53,022 nucleotides of DNA from Bacteroidetes bacterium 43-16 (GCA_001897525.1 MKTB01000004.1:184012-237033), one strand, 5' to 3'. Counted from the stretch's first letter, positions 8,762 to 17,480 are shown. Notes: a model not told the origin generated them from the letters alone. A program made the numbers and translations.

Positions 8762-9673
8762 TTAATATAGGTTTACCCCAACTTTAAATCCAATTTCCAT
8801 CACTTTACTATAGGAGAAGGAAGTACGCTGTGATTTGTAGTAAATATTACCGCCATCCATCGCATAGTTGTAATAAGAGTAAAACCTTAAATCAGGATCT
8901 CTTCCATCAACAAAGTTTAATTGTAAACCATAAGAAATTCTCGATGCCCTTTTAGAAAAAATATTAAATTTTGTATTTGTTCCTACATAGAGATGAAGTC
9001 TTAAATTTTCGGGCGTAAAAATGCTGTTTCGGTTAAAATCATGCACCTCTTGGTACGTATAGGGTAATAAATAAGTATTCCCGTTTTTCTCAATGACCCA
9101 TGAACCCCGAAGGCTTTCGTAATCATCTATTTTATTGAGATTGAAAGGAATAGAAGCCCCAATTCTAACTTCAAATTCATTGTTGCTGATTTTAAAGTTT
9201 TTACCTAAATGTAGCCCAAAACTTAACAGGTTAAGCCTTTGATTGTAGGTGAATGTCCGGCTATCCGCCGCTTCAAAGGGGATGCCAGAGATATACTTAT
9301 CAAAGTTATAATCATATCGAACCCTATTGTTTAGCGTTCTGTACTCTGCTCCAACAGTAAAGAAAAACCTATAGGGAAGCCACATTTCATAATCTACTCC
9401 TGCTGCAAAATTCATGTTATTCTTTACAGAAACAGTAGCAGGAACTGTATTTTTATCATCACTTGATGGAACTCTGCCCTGACTTACGCCATTTAAATCG
9501 TGATTATCAAGTACTGGTTCTTTTTCTATACCCATTTTATTGATGCTGTAAATAGGCATAACATAAGGCTTAATACCTTTTGTGGTAAAGCTCTTTTGAG
9601 CAAATGTTGTTATGCTGCTACAACATTGCAGCAGCATAACAACGATAACACTTATTTTATAACTTTTTATCAT
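8762..9673 (-). CDS. Outer-membrane beta-barrel protein, function unknown
   Basis: About 303 residues with a signal peptide (MIKSYKISVIVVMLLQCC, cleavage likely near FAQ-KS). The rest alternates hydrophobic and polar residues in many short aromatic-rich strands (GVDYEMWLPYRFFFTVGAEY, FGLHLGKNF, YGLQLNF) and ends in a strand plus aromatic residue (VGVNLY), as outer-membrane barrels do. The ATG at 9673 sits 2 bases after the stop of the upstream lipoprotein gene; ATG 9685 is an alternative. The two genes are certainly co-transcribed and may form a surface complex. Confidence 0.72.
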   Translation of the reverse strand: MIKSYKISVIVVMLLQCCSSITTFAQKSFTTKGIKPYVMPIYSINKMGIEKEPVLDNHDLNGVSQGRVPSSDDKNTVPATVSVKNNMNFAAGVDYEMWLPYRFFFTVGAEYRTLNNRVRYDYNFDKYISGIPFEAADSRTFTYNQRLNLLSFGLHLGKNFKISNNEFEVRIGASIPFNLNKIDDYESLRGSWVIEKNGNTYLLPYTYQEVHDFNRNSIFTPENLRLHLYVGTNTKFNIFSKRASRISYGLQLNFVDGRDPDLRFYSYYNYAMDGGNIYYKSQRTSFSYSKVMEIGFKVGVNLY

Positions 9674-9675
9674 AA

Positions 9676-11115
9676 TTAAGGACACATTGGAAGTTCAATG
9701 TTTAATTTTAATTGTTCTCCACCATAATAAGCGAAGTGATAGCTTTTAATGTAGTTAAACATAACAGGGTTTCTCTTACCATATCTATCAACAGCCGTAA
9801 TGGATTTGTCATTTGTGTTTTCATTTGACTTTTCTTTGTATTGCCACTGTCCACATTCATCAAAAGACAAATTCGACATTACTTTTGCGTAAATTTTCCG
9901 GTACGGCCCGGTTTTTTCCTTTTTCCATTTATTATTACTGTTCTTCTTCCAAAATTCAGTTTCCGCTTGAATATTGTTTGCCCAATATGAAGAACGACCC
10001 ATTATTCTACAATTAATTTTTGCCTTCCCATCAGCGCTGGTAGCTACCTGGTTTTTTTCTTTCATAGTCTCTTTGTAGCAGTATCCAGTTAATGAATTGG
10101 TAATGGTGATCGGGGAAAAGGGTACAATAATTTCTTCATGTCCATAGATAATTGAACCAACTCCGGAAATATAATCACCTAACAAAATGTAATATTTAAT
10201 ATAAGGATGATAGGTTCCCATTGCCGGGTAGACGTGATCTCTTTCGAACTTAGTGAGCAGGTCAATATTGTTATTTACAGTACTATCACCATCGCCCCAG
10301 TATATCGTGGATTTTGCACTGTAAACGCCTTTTTTCACATTAATTATTGAAACATTAACCTTCCATGCCAATGGGTCGCAGCCAGGTTGGAGTATTTCCT
10401 CACGGGTTTTAATAAGACCATCCGCCTGAGGTGTATATCCAGGGTCAGTACCAATAACTCTACCTGATTCAGAAGGAGCTAGTATTAATAACTCGGTAAA
10501 TATTCCCGGTTTATTTTTTAATACCCATTCACCAATAGAAGATGCGTTTGTTTGATTTGCTTTTGGTATTGTAGCCATAAACGAATAATGATCCATGCGA
10601 TTTTTTGGGAAACCAACAACAGCATCAACATTTAAATACATGAAAATTGAATCACCAATTATTACAGATTTGTCCTTGTTTAAAGAAGATTCAAAGAGTC
10701 TATCAATAAACGGATGCTCATTGACAATATCTTCGAATTTATCCCAGCCTACATTATTGAGAATATCAAAGGTTCTTACAGCTTCGCTCCTGAAAGAAAC
10801 GAAATTACTGAAATTTGCCTGCTCGTACGCCAATAAAATTTCATCGGTGGACAGTTTATTGGTATCTGCGGCATTATCATCTTTATTTTGTTTTTCAAAC
10901 TCGCCGTTTACATACACTTCCAGACCTGAGATGTAGCGATCAAAATGTTCACGGTCTTTAAAAGAAAGCATACCATTTTCAACGGTAGGCATTGATCCGT
11001 TAAGCACTGTTCCGTTTAAAAAACCAAAAGAGCCAGGTTTAGCATCGTCATTAGGCTTCTTACATGAAACTGCAAGCAGTATACTAGATACCGCTAATAA
11101 AATTAATTTTTTCAT
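9676..11115 (-). CDS. PKD-domain lipoprotein
   Basis: A 479-residue protein with a lipoprotein signal: MKKLILLAVSSILLAVSC, Cys18 followed by KKPNDD. Residues about 260-320 look like a PKD/immunoglobulin-like domain, with the typical core STIYWGDGDST then ERDHVYPAMGTY. No enzyme motif is seen. It is probably exposed on the cell surface or in the periplasm and is translationally linked to the barrel protein that follows. The function of the pair, whether adhesion, substrate binding or a phage receptor change, cannot be read. Confidence 0.65.
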   Translation of the reverse strand: MKKLILLAVSSILLAVSCKKPNDDAKPGSFGFLNGTVLNGSMPTVENGMLSFKDREHFDRYISGLEVYVNGEFEKQNKDDNAADTNKLSTDEILLAYEQANFSNFVSFRSEAVRTFDILNNVGWDKFEDIVNEHPFIDRLFESSLNKDKSVIIGDSIFMYLNVDAVVGFPKNRMDHYSFMATIPKANQTNASSIGEWVLKNKPGIFTELLILAPSESGRVIGTDPGYTPQADGLIKTREEILQPGCDPLAWKVNVSIINVKKGVYSAKSTIYWGDGDSTVNNNIDLLTKFERDHVYPAMGTYHPYIKYYILLGDYISGVGSIIYGHEEIIVPFSPITITNSLTGYCYKETMKEKNQVATSADGKAKINCRIMGRSSYWANNIQAETEFWKKNSNNKWKKEKTGPYRKIYAKVMSNLSFDECGQWQYKEKSNENTNDKSITAVDRYGKRNPVMFNYIKSYHFAYYGGEQLKLNIELPMCP

Positions 11116-11225
11116 AAAACTTTAAAAAAAGGTGAGCCGCAAAGGTAGAGTTATAGTTTACTCCCAACAATGGGGGAATTCCCGTATTTTTTATAGTATT
11201 ACTTAAAATCATCGTCAACTACTAA

Positions 11226-11447
11226 CTACTTTGTACTGTTAGCAGTTTTAATAATTTCAACAATTTCATCTTCCGTTTCTTTTACATTAATAGACAAAGG
11301 CTCTCTATCTTCACCTCCGACATTAATTTGTGTATAATCACTACCTTCATTTGTATAATCATGACATGATTTAAAACTAAGAATTTTATCAGAAATAATA
11401 AATACAGGTTGATTAGAAATGTAATCAGTAAATTTTAATGCTTGCAT
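11226..11447 (-). CDS. Small acidic protein, unknown
   Basis: 73 residues, acidic C-terminal half (GGEDREPLSI, then ETEDEIVEII), no signal peptide or membrane segment. I do not recognise it. The amino-acid make-up looks protein-like and the ATG at 11447 stands in an AT-rich leader. It faces away from the phage-like genes that begin at 11562. Confidence 0.5.
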   Translation of the reverse strand: MQALKFTDYISNQPVFIISDKILSFKSCHDYTNEGSDYTQINVGGEDREPLSINVKETEDEIVEIIKTANSTK

Positions 11448-11561
11448 AATAGTATTTGTTTAATCTGCTGAGACATTTCAGCATGAATGCAATAAAATGT
11501 ACAAAAAATATTCCATTTATCCAAATGTGTCAATTTGTCTGTATGCTACTTAAAAAAGAAA

Positions 11562-12163
11562 ATGGCAAATAAATTATACACCGACACAGAAATAAAAGGA
11601 AAATTAGAAGTTGAAGGGGAAGTGACCTTTACAGGTGCAACAGGTAACGGCAAAATTATCCACTCGACTTATCCAAATGCAGCAAGGATTCGTGTTCAAA
11701 ACGCAAATCAAAGCAGTAGCACACAAGTACATGAAAAAGGAATTACCATATCAGGTAATGGCGCATCGCATTACATAGATGATTCGCAAGTCTACTATTG
11801 GTTTGGGAAAAATGACTGGCAGGGTAAATGGCAAATGTCTAATGTAAGCTTTCAATCAAGTTACATCAATATCTATACAACCGGAGGTATTCAAATCACC
11901 GGAGGCGAAAATCTAAACATTACAGGTTCGCAAGGTGGTTTAACCGTTTATAGTATTGAACCTGATAATTACAATAGACTTTGGGATAGAAAAGATAAAT
12001 TTCAATTAAAACAACTGGCTTTAGCGGTTTCTATTCTAATCTTTCAACAAGCACCTTAACCGCTAATCGCAGGCACAACTTACCTGATGAAGACGGAACT
12101 ATAGCTACAAGGGAATGGGTATTGCAAAAGATCAATGAATTTTTAAATATGCAGAATATTTAA
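11562..12163 (+). pseudogene. Phage tail-fibre-like gene with a frameshift
   Basis: From ATG 11562 (preceded by AAAAAAGAAA) the protein starts MANKLYTDTEIKGKLEVEG and continues with glycine/serine-rich beta repeats (YINIYTTGGIQITGGENLNI), as in phage or tailocin fibre tips. The frame drifts after DKFQL at an AAAA run (about 12008-12011) and stops at 12059. In the next frame the sequence carries on naturally (TTGFSGFYSNLSTSTLTANR, then HNLPDEDGTIATREWV) to a stop at 12161-12163. The LPDEDGTIAT ending is typical of tail-fibre C-termini. It may be a real mutation or an assembly error. Confidence 0.6.
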
Positions 12164-12170
12164 AAATAAA

Positions 12171-12592
12171 AATGGAACAAACAGACATTAGAAATTACTT
12201 TATTGAAACAATAACTTTTAGCCTGGCTAAAAAAAGACCTGTTCTTTATCGGGCAGACATTATCAACAAAATATGTGAATAGCGATATCGCACCATTCAT
12301 TAATAATATTAATCGCTCATGTGTGGATGCAATAGGCCTTGATATTGATGTGGTTATTACCTTAACGATAGAACAATTGTTTTCAATCATTGACAAGCTG
12401 GGTAAAGAGCCGGAGTTCTATTATGCACAATTCAATAAAGAAATTAATGATACATTGGCACAGGCAATAATTGAAATGGAGGATGATGAATTAAAGAATT
12501 TCATCATAGATAATCTTAGTATTAAAAGAACAAGCATTGATAATCACAAGTCAAACCTGATTAATCAGTACATCAAGACACAAGGTTTATAA
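12171..12592 (+). pseudogene. Unknown phage-like gene, frameshifted at an A7 run
   Basis: ATG 12171 opens MEQTDIRNYFIETITFSLAK and hits a stop at 12280-12282. Dropping one base from the A7 tract at 12226-12232 restores one frame: AKKDLFFIGQTLSTKYVNSD, continuing to IKTQGL and the stop at 12592. The restored product is about 140 residues, acidic and helical, and unrecognised. It starts 8 bases after the tail-fibre-like gene ends, so both probably belonged to one phage-derived operon, and both are now broken. Confidence 0.5.
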
Positions 12593-12641
12593 AATAAATT
12601 GTTCTTTTCTGCATTAAAAAAAATAATAGAATATTTAAATA

Positions 12642-12860
12642 TTATACAACGCAGATTAGAGAAGCAGTTATCTCGCGGTACTCAATAGTGGCACCAGTAT
12701 TAATGGTACCATAATAGGACATTCTTTTACCGTGAACATGGTCGGGGGGTGGCTCGTACCATTCGACCCTCCATCTTTTAGAAAGATCATTATTGTAATG
12801 CCGTAAAATTGGGGGGAAATTTTTTTCTTGTTCCTCTGTCGAATTTATCGACTGATACAA
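12642..12860 (-). pseudogene. Probable N-terminal remnant of a tyrosine recombinase
   Basis: A 72-codon frame on the minus strand, possible TTG start at 12860, ending at 12642. The middle (NDLSKRWRVEWYEPPPDH, then GKRMSYYGTIN) resembles the N-terminal arm-binding segment of Bacteroidota phage-type integrases, which often start with a basic W-rich beta region. Its position (start 55 bases from attR, reading into the island) is where the integrase of a tRNA island should be. No catalytic domain follows, so the gene would be deleted after its first domain. The identity is an inference from short similarity plus place. Confidence 0.4.
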
Positions 12861-12881
12861 GCGTTTTTGATTTGATACAAA

Positions 12882-12907
12882 AGAAACCCGCCATAATAGC
12901 GGGTTTT
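12882..12907 (-). terminator. Island-supplied terminator for tRNA-Ser
   Basis: AAACCCGC (12884-12891) pairs with GCGGGTTT (12899-12906). On the minus strand it is followed by CTTTTG. It ends 11 bases from the tRNA 3' end and replaces the native terminator left at 5885-5920. Confidence 0.7.
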
Positions 12908-12915
12908 ACTTTACT

Positions 12916-12953
12916 TGCAGAGAGGAAGGGATTCGAACCCTCGATACAGTTGC
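12916..12953. repeat. attR: tRNA-Ser 3' end shared with attL
   Basis: Perfect 38-base copy of 5923-5960. At this end the repeat is part of the intact tRNA gene, so insertion kept the tRNA functional. Confidence 0.9.
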
Positions 12954-13004
12954 CCGTATACTACCTTTCCAGGGTAGCTCCTTCAACCACTCGGACACCT
13001 CTCT
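12918..13004 (-). tRNA. tRNA-Ser(GGA)
   Basis: 87 bases on the minus strand. Acceptor AGAGAGG (5') pairs with CCTCTCT (3') and the discriminator base is G. The anticodon stem CTACC/GGTAG closes the loop CTGGAAA, giving anticodon GGA. A T arm with TTCGAAT and a long variable arm are present, as expected for serine tRNAs. CCA is not encoded. It is the integration target of the adjacent island. Confidence 0.95.
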
Positions 13005-13075
13005 TCGTGATTGGGTTGCAAATATAGCAGATTTTCCAGAATTCATAATAAAATATTTACTTTTGCTGTCTGATC

Positions 13076-13849
13076 ATGATTATGCAGCTCCCTCAAGGCA
13101 AAAAAATATTCTTCGCTTCCGATTTTCACTTAGGCATCCCTGACAAAGCCGGAAGCCTCGTGAGAGAAAAAAGAATTTGTGCCTGGCTGGACCGTATCAA
13201 GGCCGAAGCCCATAAGATCTATCTCCTGGGGGATATCTTTGATATGTGGTTTGAATACAGAAATGTAGTGCCTAAAGGCTATACCCGCCTCCTGGGCAAA
13301 CTGGCAGAACTGACTGATGCAGGTATCTCTATAGAGGCCTTCGTGGGCAATCACGACCTCTGGATGCGCGATTATTTTACGGAAGAGCTGAATATTCCCA
13401 TCCATTTCGGCCCTATTCAGATCGAAGTCAACGGCAAAAAGTTTTTCCTGGCCCATGGTGACGGCCTGGGTCCGGGAGATAAAACATACAAGTTCATCAG
13501 GGCGGTGATGTCTCATCCCTTCTCAAAATGGCTCTATTCCTGGTTTTTGCATCCCGACATCGGGCTGGGCCTGGCCAATTACCTGAGCCAGCGCGGTGCT
13601 AAGCATGAAGGGGCTCATGACGGAGCCTTTAAAGGAGAAGATAAGGAATGGCTCATTCTCTTCGCCAAAGATTATTTACATAAAGAACACATTGATTACT
13701 TTATTTTTGGGCATAGACATCTTGCCCTCACCATACCGCTGGAGCAGCAAAGCTTGTATGTAAACCTGGGAGACTGGATTACCTACAATTCTTATGGGGT
13801 GTTCGACGGGCAAGCTTTTTCACTGAATTATTTTAACCCTCATGAGTAA
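13076..13849 (+). CDS. lpxH: UDP-2,3-diacylglucosamine diphosphatase, LpxH-type metallophosphoesterase
   Basis: A 257-residue calcineurin-like phosphoesterase. All metal motifs are present: DFH (Asp16, His18), GD (Asp53), GNHD (Asn92, His93), H127 in AHGDG, and GHRH (213/215). The domain order and length fit LpxH, which makes lipid X in lipid A synthesis at the inner membrane. Extra residues after HGDG (GPGDKTYKFIRAVM) match Bacteroidota LpxH-like proteins. It heads an operon and its stop overlaps the following phosphatase gene by 8 bases. LpxH is inferred from motifs, not from a search. Confidence 0.85.
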   Translation: MIMQLPQGKKIFFASDFHLGIPDKAGSLVREKRICAWLDRIKAEAHKIYLLGDIFDMWFEYRNVVPKGYTRLLGKLAELTDAGISIEAFVGNHDLWMRDYFTEELNIPIHFGPIQIEVNGKKFFLAHGDGLGPGDKTYKFIRAVMSHPFSKWLYSWFLHPDIGLGLANYLSQRGAKHEGAHDGAFKGEDKEWLILFAKDYLHKEHIDYFIFGHRHLALTIPLEQQSLYVNLGDWITYNSYGVFDGQAFSLNYFNPHE

Positions 13850-14345
13850 GCGTTTTGTTATTATCCGTCATGCCAAATCCAGCTGGGCCACACTAGGACA
13901 GGCAGACTTTGACCGGCCTTTAAATGAAAGAGGTCAAAAGAATGCACCTGAAATGGGTAAGCGCCTGCTTCAATATGGCCTTATACCCGACCTGGTCCTG
14001 GCAAGCAGCTCGAAACGCACCCGGCAAACGACCAAAGCACTCACAACGGCTATGGATTATAAGGGGGAGATCGAATGGCTGGATAAGCTTTACCATGCTC
14101 CTGTTGAAACGATAGAAGATGTGATCAGCACCACTGACGACAAGTACCAGACTATATTTATTATTGCCCACAATCCCGGGCTCACCCAATTTTTGATCGA
14201 ACACGGGGACCGTTTTATCACGGACAATATGCCCACCTGCTCTATAGCGGCCTTTGAAATGGATGCCGATACCTGGACCTCTTTTCACAAAGCCCATAAA
14301 GCAATCATAAAATACGATTTCCCAAAAAAAACTGTAACAGAATAA
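13842..14345 (+). CDS. SixA-type histidine phosphatase
   Basis: A 167-residue member of the histidine phosphatase superfamily. The RHA motif (phospho-His10) opens the protein, followed by RPLNERG, and the second catalytic histidine sits in AHNPG (His110). The length and RHAKSSW start match SixA-like protein-histidine phosphatases, but the substrate could equally be a small molecule. Start codon overlaps the end of the LpxH-type gene (8 bases) and the next gene follows after 5 bases, so translation is coupled within a three-gene operon. Confidence 0.88.
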   Translation: MSKRFVIIRHAKSSWATLGQADFDRPLNERGQKNAPEMGKRLLQYGLIPDLVLASSSKRTRQTTKALTTAMDYKGEIEWLDKLYHAPVETIEDVISTTDDKYQTIFIIAHNPGLTQFLIEHGDRFITDNMPTCSIAAFEMDADTWTSFHKAHKAIIKYDFPKKTVTE

Positions 14346-14350
14346 GTATA

Positions 14351-15811
14351 ATGGAAACGAAAAATGACTATATAGAAAGTTTAGAAAACTTGTACGAGCA
14401 GCAGTTCGGCGAGCCTGCAAGTTCAGTTTCAACCATCGCGCCTTCCGGCTCTGACCGGATGTATATTCGTCTTTCCAGCGGCAATGACAGCGCTATTGGC
14501 GCTTACAGCAAGAATGTAAAAGAGAACAACACTTATTTCTATTTTTCCCGCATTTTCAAAAAGAACAACTTACCCGTACCGGAATTATTCCTGCAGAGTA
14601 ATAAGAATATGTGTTACCTGATGGAGGACCTGGGCTCTGACTCGCTCCTGGACATTCTGTTAAGGGAAGGCAAAACAGAGCAGGTAAAAGCTTATTATGA
14701 GCAGGCTGTTGAGGACCTGGTACGTTTTCAATGGATCGCCGGCGGAGAAATAGATTATACGATGTGCTACGGCACTCAGTATTTTGATAATAAAGCGATC
14801 CTGGCAGACCTGAACTATTTCAGGTATTATTTTGCCGATGTATTGAAGATAGATTATAATAAGGCCATGCTCCAGGATGAACTGGAAGAATGGGCCAAAA
14901 ACCTGGATGCCGAAACGATCAAAACATTTATGTACCGCGACTTCCAGAGCCGGAACATTATGATCAAGGACGGCACGCTCGGGTATATCGATTTCCAGGG
15001 TGGTATGCGCGGTTTGCCGCACTATGACCTGGTGTCTCTATTGTGGCAGGCCAAGGCGCAGCTACCTAAAGACTGGAAAACGCACCTGGAAAAGCAATAC
15101 CTCAAAGCGATCAAGGAATCTAAAGCGGTGCCTGATATTGACGAACTGCATTTCATGAAGGTGTACCTGGAATGTGTCTTGCTGCGCATTATGCAAACCC
15201 TGGGCGCTTATGGTCTAAGGGGATTGATCGAGCGCAAGCAGCACTTTCTTTCCAGCATCTACCCGGCTTTGTTACAATTACAGGAATACCTGAATGAGTA
15301 TTCACATATCATCCGTTACCCGGAACTGGCCAGGGTACTGGGCGAGATCGTAAAACCTCAGATCGTAGACCGCTTCTTCACTCCTAAACAGGACCCTGAA
15401 AAGCCTTTACAGGTAAGGATATACTCTTTCTCTTATAAGAAAGGATTACCGGCAGAGACCTCGGAGCATGGCGGAGGTTTTGTTTTTGACTGCAGGGGCA
15501 TTCTTAACCCCGGCAGGTTTGAACCTTATAAACATCTTACCGGGCGTGATTTCCCCGTACAGGAGTTTTTACAGGCCCAGACTTTAATGCCTTCTTTTTT
15601 AGATAATATTTTTGCTACTATTGATATCACCGTTAACGATTACCTGAACCGTGGTTTTGATCAGCTCAGTATCAGCTTTGGCTGTACGGGCGGGCAACAC
15701 AGATCTGTATATGCGGCGGAACAAACTAAAAAACACCTTAAATCAATATACAATATAGATGCGGAGCTATTGCACCTGGAACAGGATCCTAACGATCATA
15801 AAAGGAGATAA
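14351..15811 (+). CDS. Sugar-kinase (APH fold) fused to a RapZ C-terminal domain
   Basis: A 486-residue two-domain protein. Residues about 20-310 are an aminoglycoside-phosphotransferase-type kinase: catalytic YRDFQSRNIM with Asp197, metal motif YIDFQGG with Asp214, as in AmgK-like amino-sugar kinases. Residues about 352-480 match the C-terminal domain of RapZ, including GCTGGQHRSVYAAEQ (444-458), the region that in E. coli RapZ senses glucosamine-6-phosphate. The N-terminal P-loop domain of RapZ is missing and replaced by the kinase. It lies in operon with LpxH- and SixA-type genes, which suggests a role in amino-sugar supply for the envelope; that is inference. Confidence 0.82.
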   Translation: METKNDYIESLENLYEQQFGEPASSVSTIAPSGSDRMYIRLSSGNDSAIGAYSKNVKENNTYFYFSRIFKKNNLPVPELFLQSNKNMCYLMEDLGSDSLLDILLREGKTEQVKAYYEQAVEDLVRFQWIAGGEIDYTMCYGTQYFDNKAILADLNYFRYYFADVLKIDYNKAMLQDELEEWAKNLDAETIKTFMYRDFQSRNIMIKDGTLGYIDFQGGMRGLPHYDLVSLLWQAKAQLPKDWKTHLEKQYLKAIKESKAVPDIDELHFMKVYLECVLLRIMQTLGAYGLRGLIERKQHFLSSIYPALLQLQEYLNEYSHIIRYPELARVLGEIVKPQIVDRFFTPKQDPEKPLQVRIYSFSYKKGLPAETSEHGGGFVFDCRGILNPGRFEPYKHLTGRDFPVQEFLQAQTLMPSFLDNIFATIDITVNDYLNRGFDQLSISFGCTGGQHRSVYAAEQTKKHLKSIYNIDAELLHLEQDPNDHKRR

Positions 15812-15850
15812 CTTCACATTGAATTAAACATTTATTGCAACAACACTACA

Positions 15851-17410
15851 ATGGAAAAAATAGGAAAAAAAATATTAAACCTGGAAGCACTGGAGCAAAT
15901 CGTGCTTCAAAAAGATGAGATCAGTATTGATGCAGATGCAGCCGCAGAAGTAGCCGCATCGCACAGCTTCCTCAAAAATTTTGCAAAAGACAAACTGATC
16001 TACGGCATTAATACCGGTTTCGGGCCAATGGCCCAATATAGAATTGAAGATGAGGATGCCCGTCAGCTGCAATTAAACCTGATCAGGAGCCACAGCTCAG
16101 GAATGGGTACTTTACTTACTCCGGACCAGAGCAGGGCGCTCATGCTGGCCAGGCTGAATACTTTATTAAGAGCTTACTCCGGTGTGCACCCGGAACTGAT
16201 AGAACTGATGACGGCATTGATCAATGCAGAGGCCTATCCTTGCGTGTATCAGCACGGAGGCGTAGGTGCCAGCGGCGACCTGGTCCAGCTGGCTCACCTG
16301 GCATTAGGCCTTATCGGTGAAGGTTATTTTCAATACAAAGGGGAAGTGAAGCCTGCCAAAGAAGTATTTGAAGCGCTGCAACTGAAGCCGCTGAATATGC
16401 ACATCAGGGAAGGGCTCTCTTTACTGAACGGCACTTCTGCCATGACGGGAATAGGGGCCATAAATGTGTTGCATGCACGCAAACTGATGTGTGGACAGAT
16501 CCTGTTCTCCTTAATGGTGAATGAGATCATGGAAGCTTACGATGATCACTTCTCGGAAGAACTGAATGGCGTTAAATTGCATAAAGGCCAGCAGGTGGTG
16601 GCCGCCGCTATGCGGGCCATTACGAAGAATTCAAAATTGATGCGCAAGCGCTCTGAGCACTTGTATGAGAAGAAAGTAACGGAAACGGTCATAGAAGATA
16701 AGGTACAGGAATATTATTCTTTACGTTGCGTGCCGCAGATCTTAGGCCCTATCTATGATACGATCGAATATACGGCACAGATCATCGAGCAGGAATTGAA
16801 CTCTGTAAATGATAATCCTGTAGTGGATTACCGGACGGAAAACATTTATCACGGGGGTAATTTCCATGGTGATTACGTCGCGCTGGAAATGGATAAATTA
16901 AAAATTGCCATCACTAAATTGTCTATGCTGGCGGAACGCCAGTTGAACTTTGTCCTGAACCCCGCGCTCAACAAGCGTTTGACCCCATTTGTGAACCAGG
17001 GCATACTGGGCTTAAACTTCGGGATCCAGGGTATGCAATATCCTGCGGTAAGTAATGTGGCGGAGAACCAGACGCTGAGCAATCCTGCTTATATCCACAG
17101 TATTCCTAATAATAATGATAACCAGGATATAGTAAGCATGGGAACGAATGCAGCATTGATCTGTGCCCGTGTGATAGAAAATTCTTTTGAAACCCTATCG
17201 GTGTATGCTTATGCATTGATACAGGCCATTCATGCCAAGGATTTCCAGGACCGTTTATCGCCTGCCACAAGATGGATGTATGACGAAATAAGTGCTATGG
17301 CACCACCATTCATTGAAGACAGTCCTGCATTTGAGAAACTGGCTCATATCAAAAACTGGCTGATGACCACGGAAGTGGGTGCAAAAATGAAAAAGCTTTT
17401 AGGCTGGTAA
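15851..17410 (+). CDS. Aromatic amino acid ammonia-lyase (HAL/TAL family)
   Basis: A 519-residue enzyme that removes ammonia from histidine or tyrosine to form urocanate or coumarate. The MIO cofactor tripeptide is Ala140-Ser141-Gly142 in GGVGASGDLVQL, Tyr51 lies in YGINTGFGP, and later motifs (EYYSLRCVPQILGP, HGGNFHGDY, NNNDNQDIVSMG) are all present. NLIRSHSSG and the overall wording resemble, from memory, the tyrosine lyase of Flavobacterium johnsoniae more than classical HutH. No hutU, hutI or hutG lies near, which argues against a standard histidine degradation operon. HutH remains possible. Confidence 0.85.
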   Translation: MEKIGKKILNLEALEQIVLQKDEISIDADAAAEVAASHSFLKNFAKDKLIYGINTGFGPMAQYRIEDEDARQLQLNLIRSHSSGMGTLLTPDQSRALMLARLNTLLRAYSGVHPELIELMTALINAEAYPCVYQHGGVGASGDLVQLAHLALGLIGEGYFQYKGEVKPAKEVFEALQLKPLNMHIREGLSLLNGTSAMTGIGAINVLHARKLMCGQILFSLMVNEIMEAYDDHFSEELNGVKLHKGQQVVAAAMRAITKNSKLMRKRSEHLYEKKVTETVIEDKVQEYYSLRCVPQILGPIYDTIEYTAQIIEQELNSVNDNPVVDYRTENIYHGGNFHGDYVALEMDKLKIAITKLSMLAERQLNFVLNPALNKRLTPFVNQGILGLNFGIQGMQYPAVSNVAENQTLSNPAYIHSIPNNNDNQDIVSMGTNAALICARVIENSFETLSVYAYALIQAIHAKDFQDRLSPATRWMYDEISAMAPPFIEDSPAFEKLAHIKNWLMTTEVGAKMKKLLGW

Positions 17411-17439
17411 GCTATAATTTAGCGCCTGTCTGCAAAATC

Positions 17440-17480
17440 CAACTGTGTCCTCTTTCGCTTGGCTAAGGAGGACACAGTTG
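17440..17480. terminator. Long hairpin between convergent genes
   Basis: Perfect 13-bp stem CAACTGTGTCCTC (17440-17452)/GAGGACACAGTTG (17468-17480) with a 15-base loop. It lacks a clear T run but sits exactly between converging genes, so termination is the likely role. Confidence 0.55.

Larger units (their letters stand above)
5923..12953. mobile_element. Genomic island inserted at tRNA-Ser(GGA)
   Basis: Bounded by a perfect 38-bp direct repeat that is the 3' end of tRNA-Ser: 5923-5960 and 12916-12953. Cargo includes an Abi-alpha-like protein, a primase-like protein, an outer-membrane pair and broken phage-like genes. No complete integrase lies inside; only a short candidate fragment next to attR. 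AT content is visibly higher than in the chromosomal flanks. Confidence 0.85.

Noticed and set aside
13920-14432. Long minus-strand frame opposite the SixA-type gene
   Set aside because: It lies entirely over strong plus-strand genes with clear motifs and has no ribosome site or domain; it is an antisense shadow.
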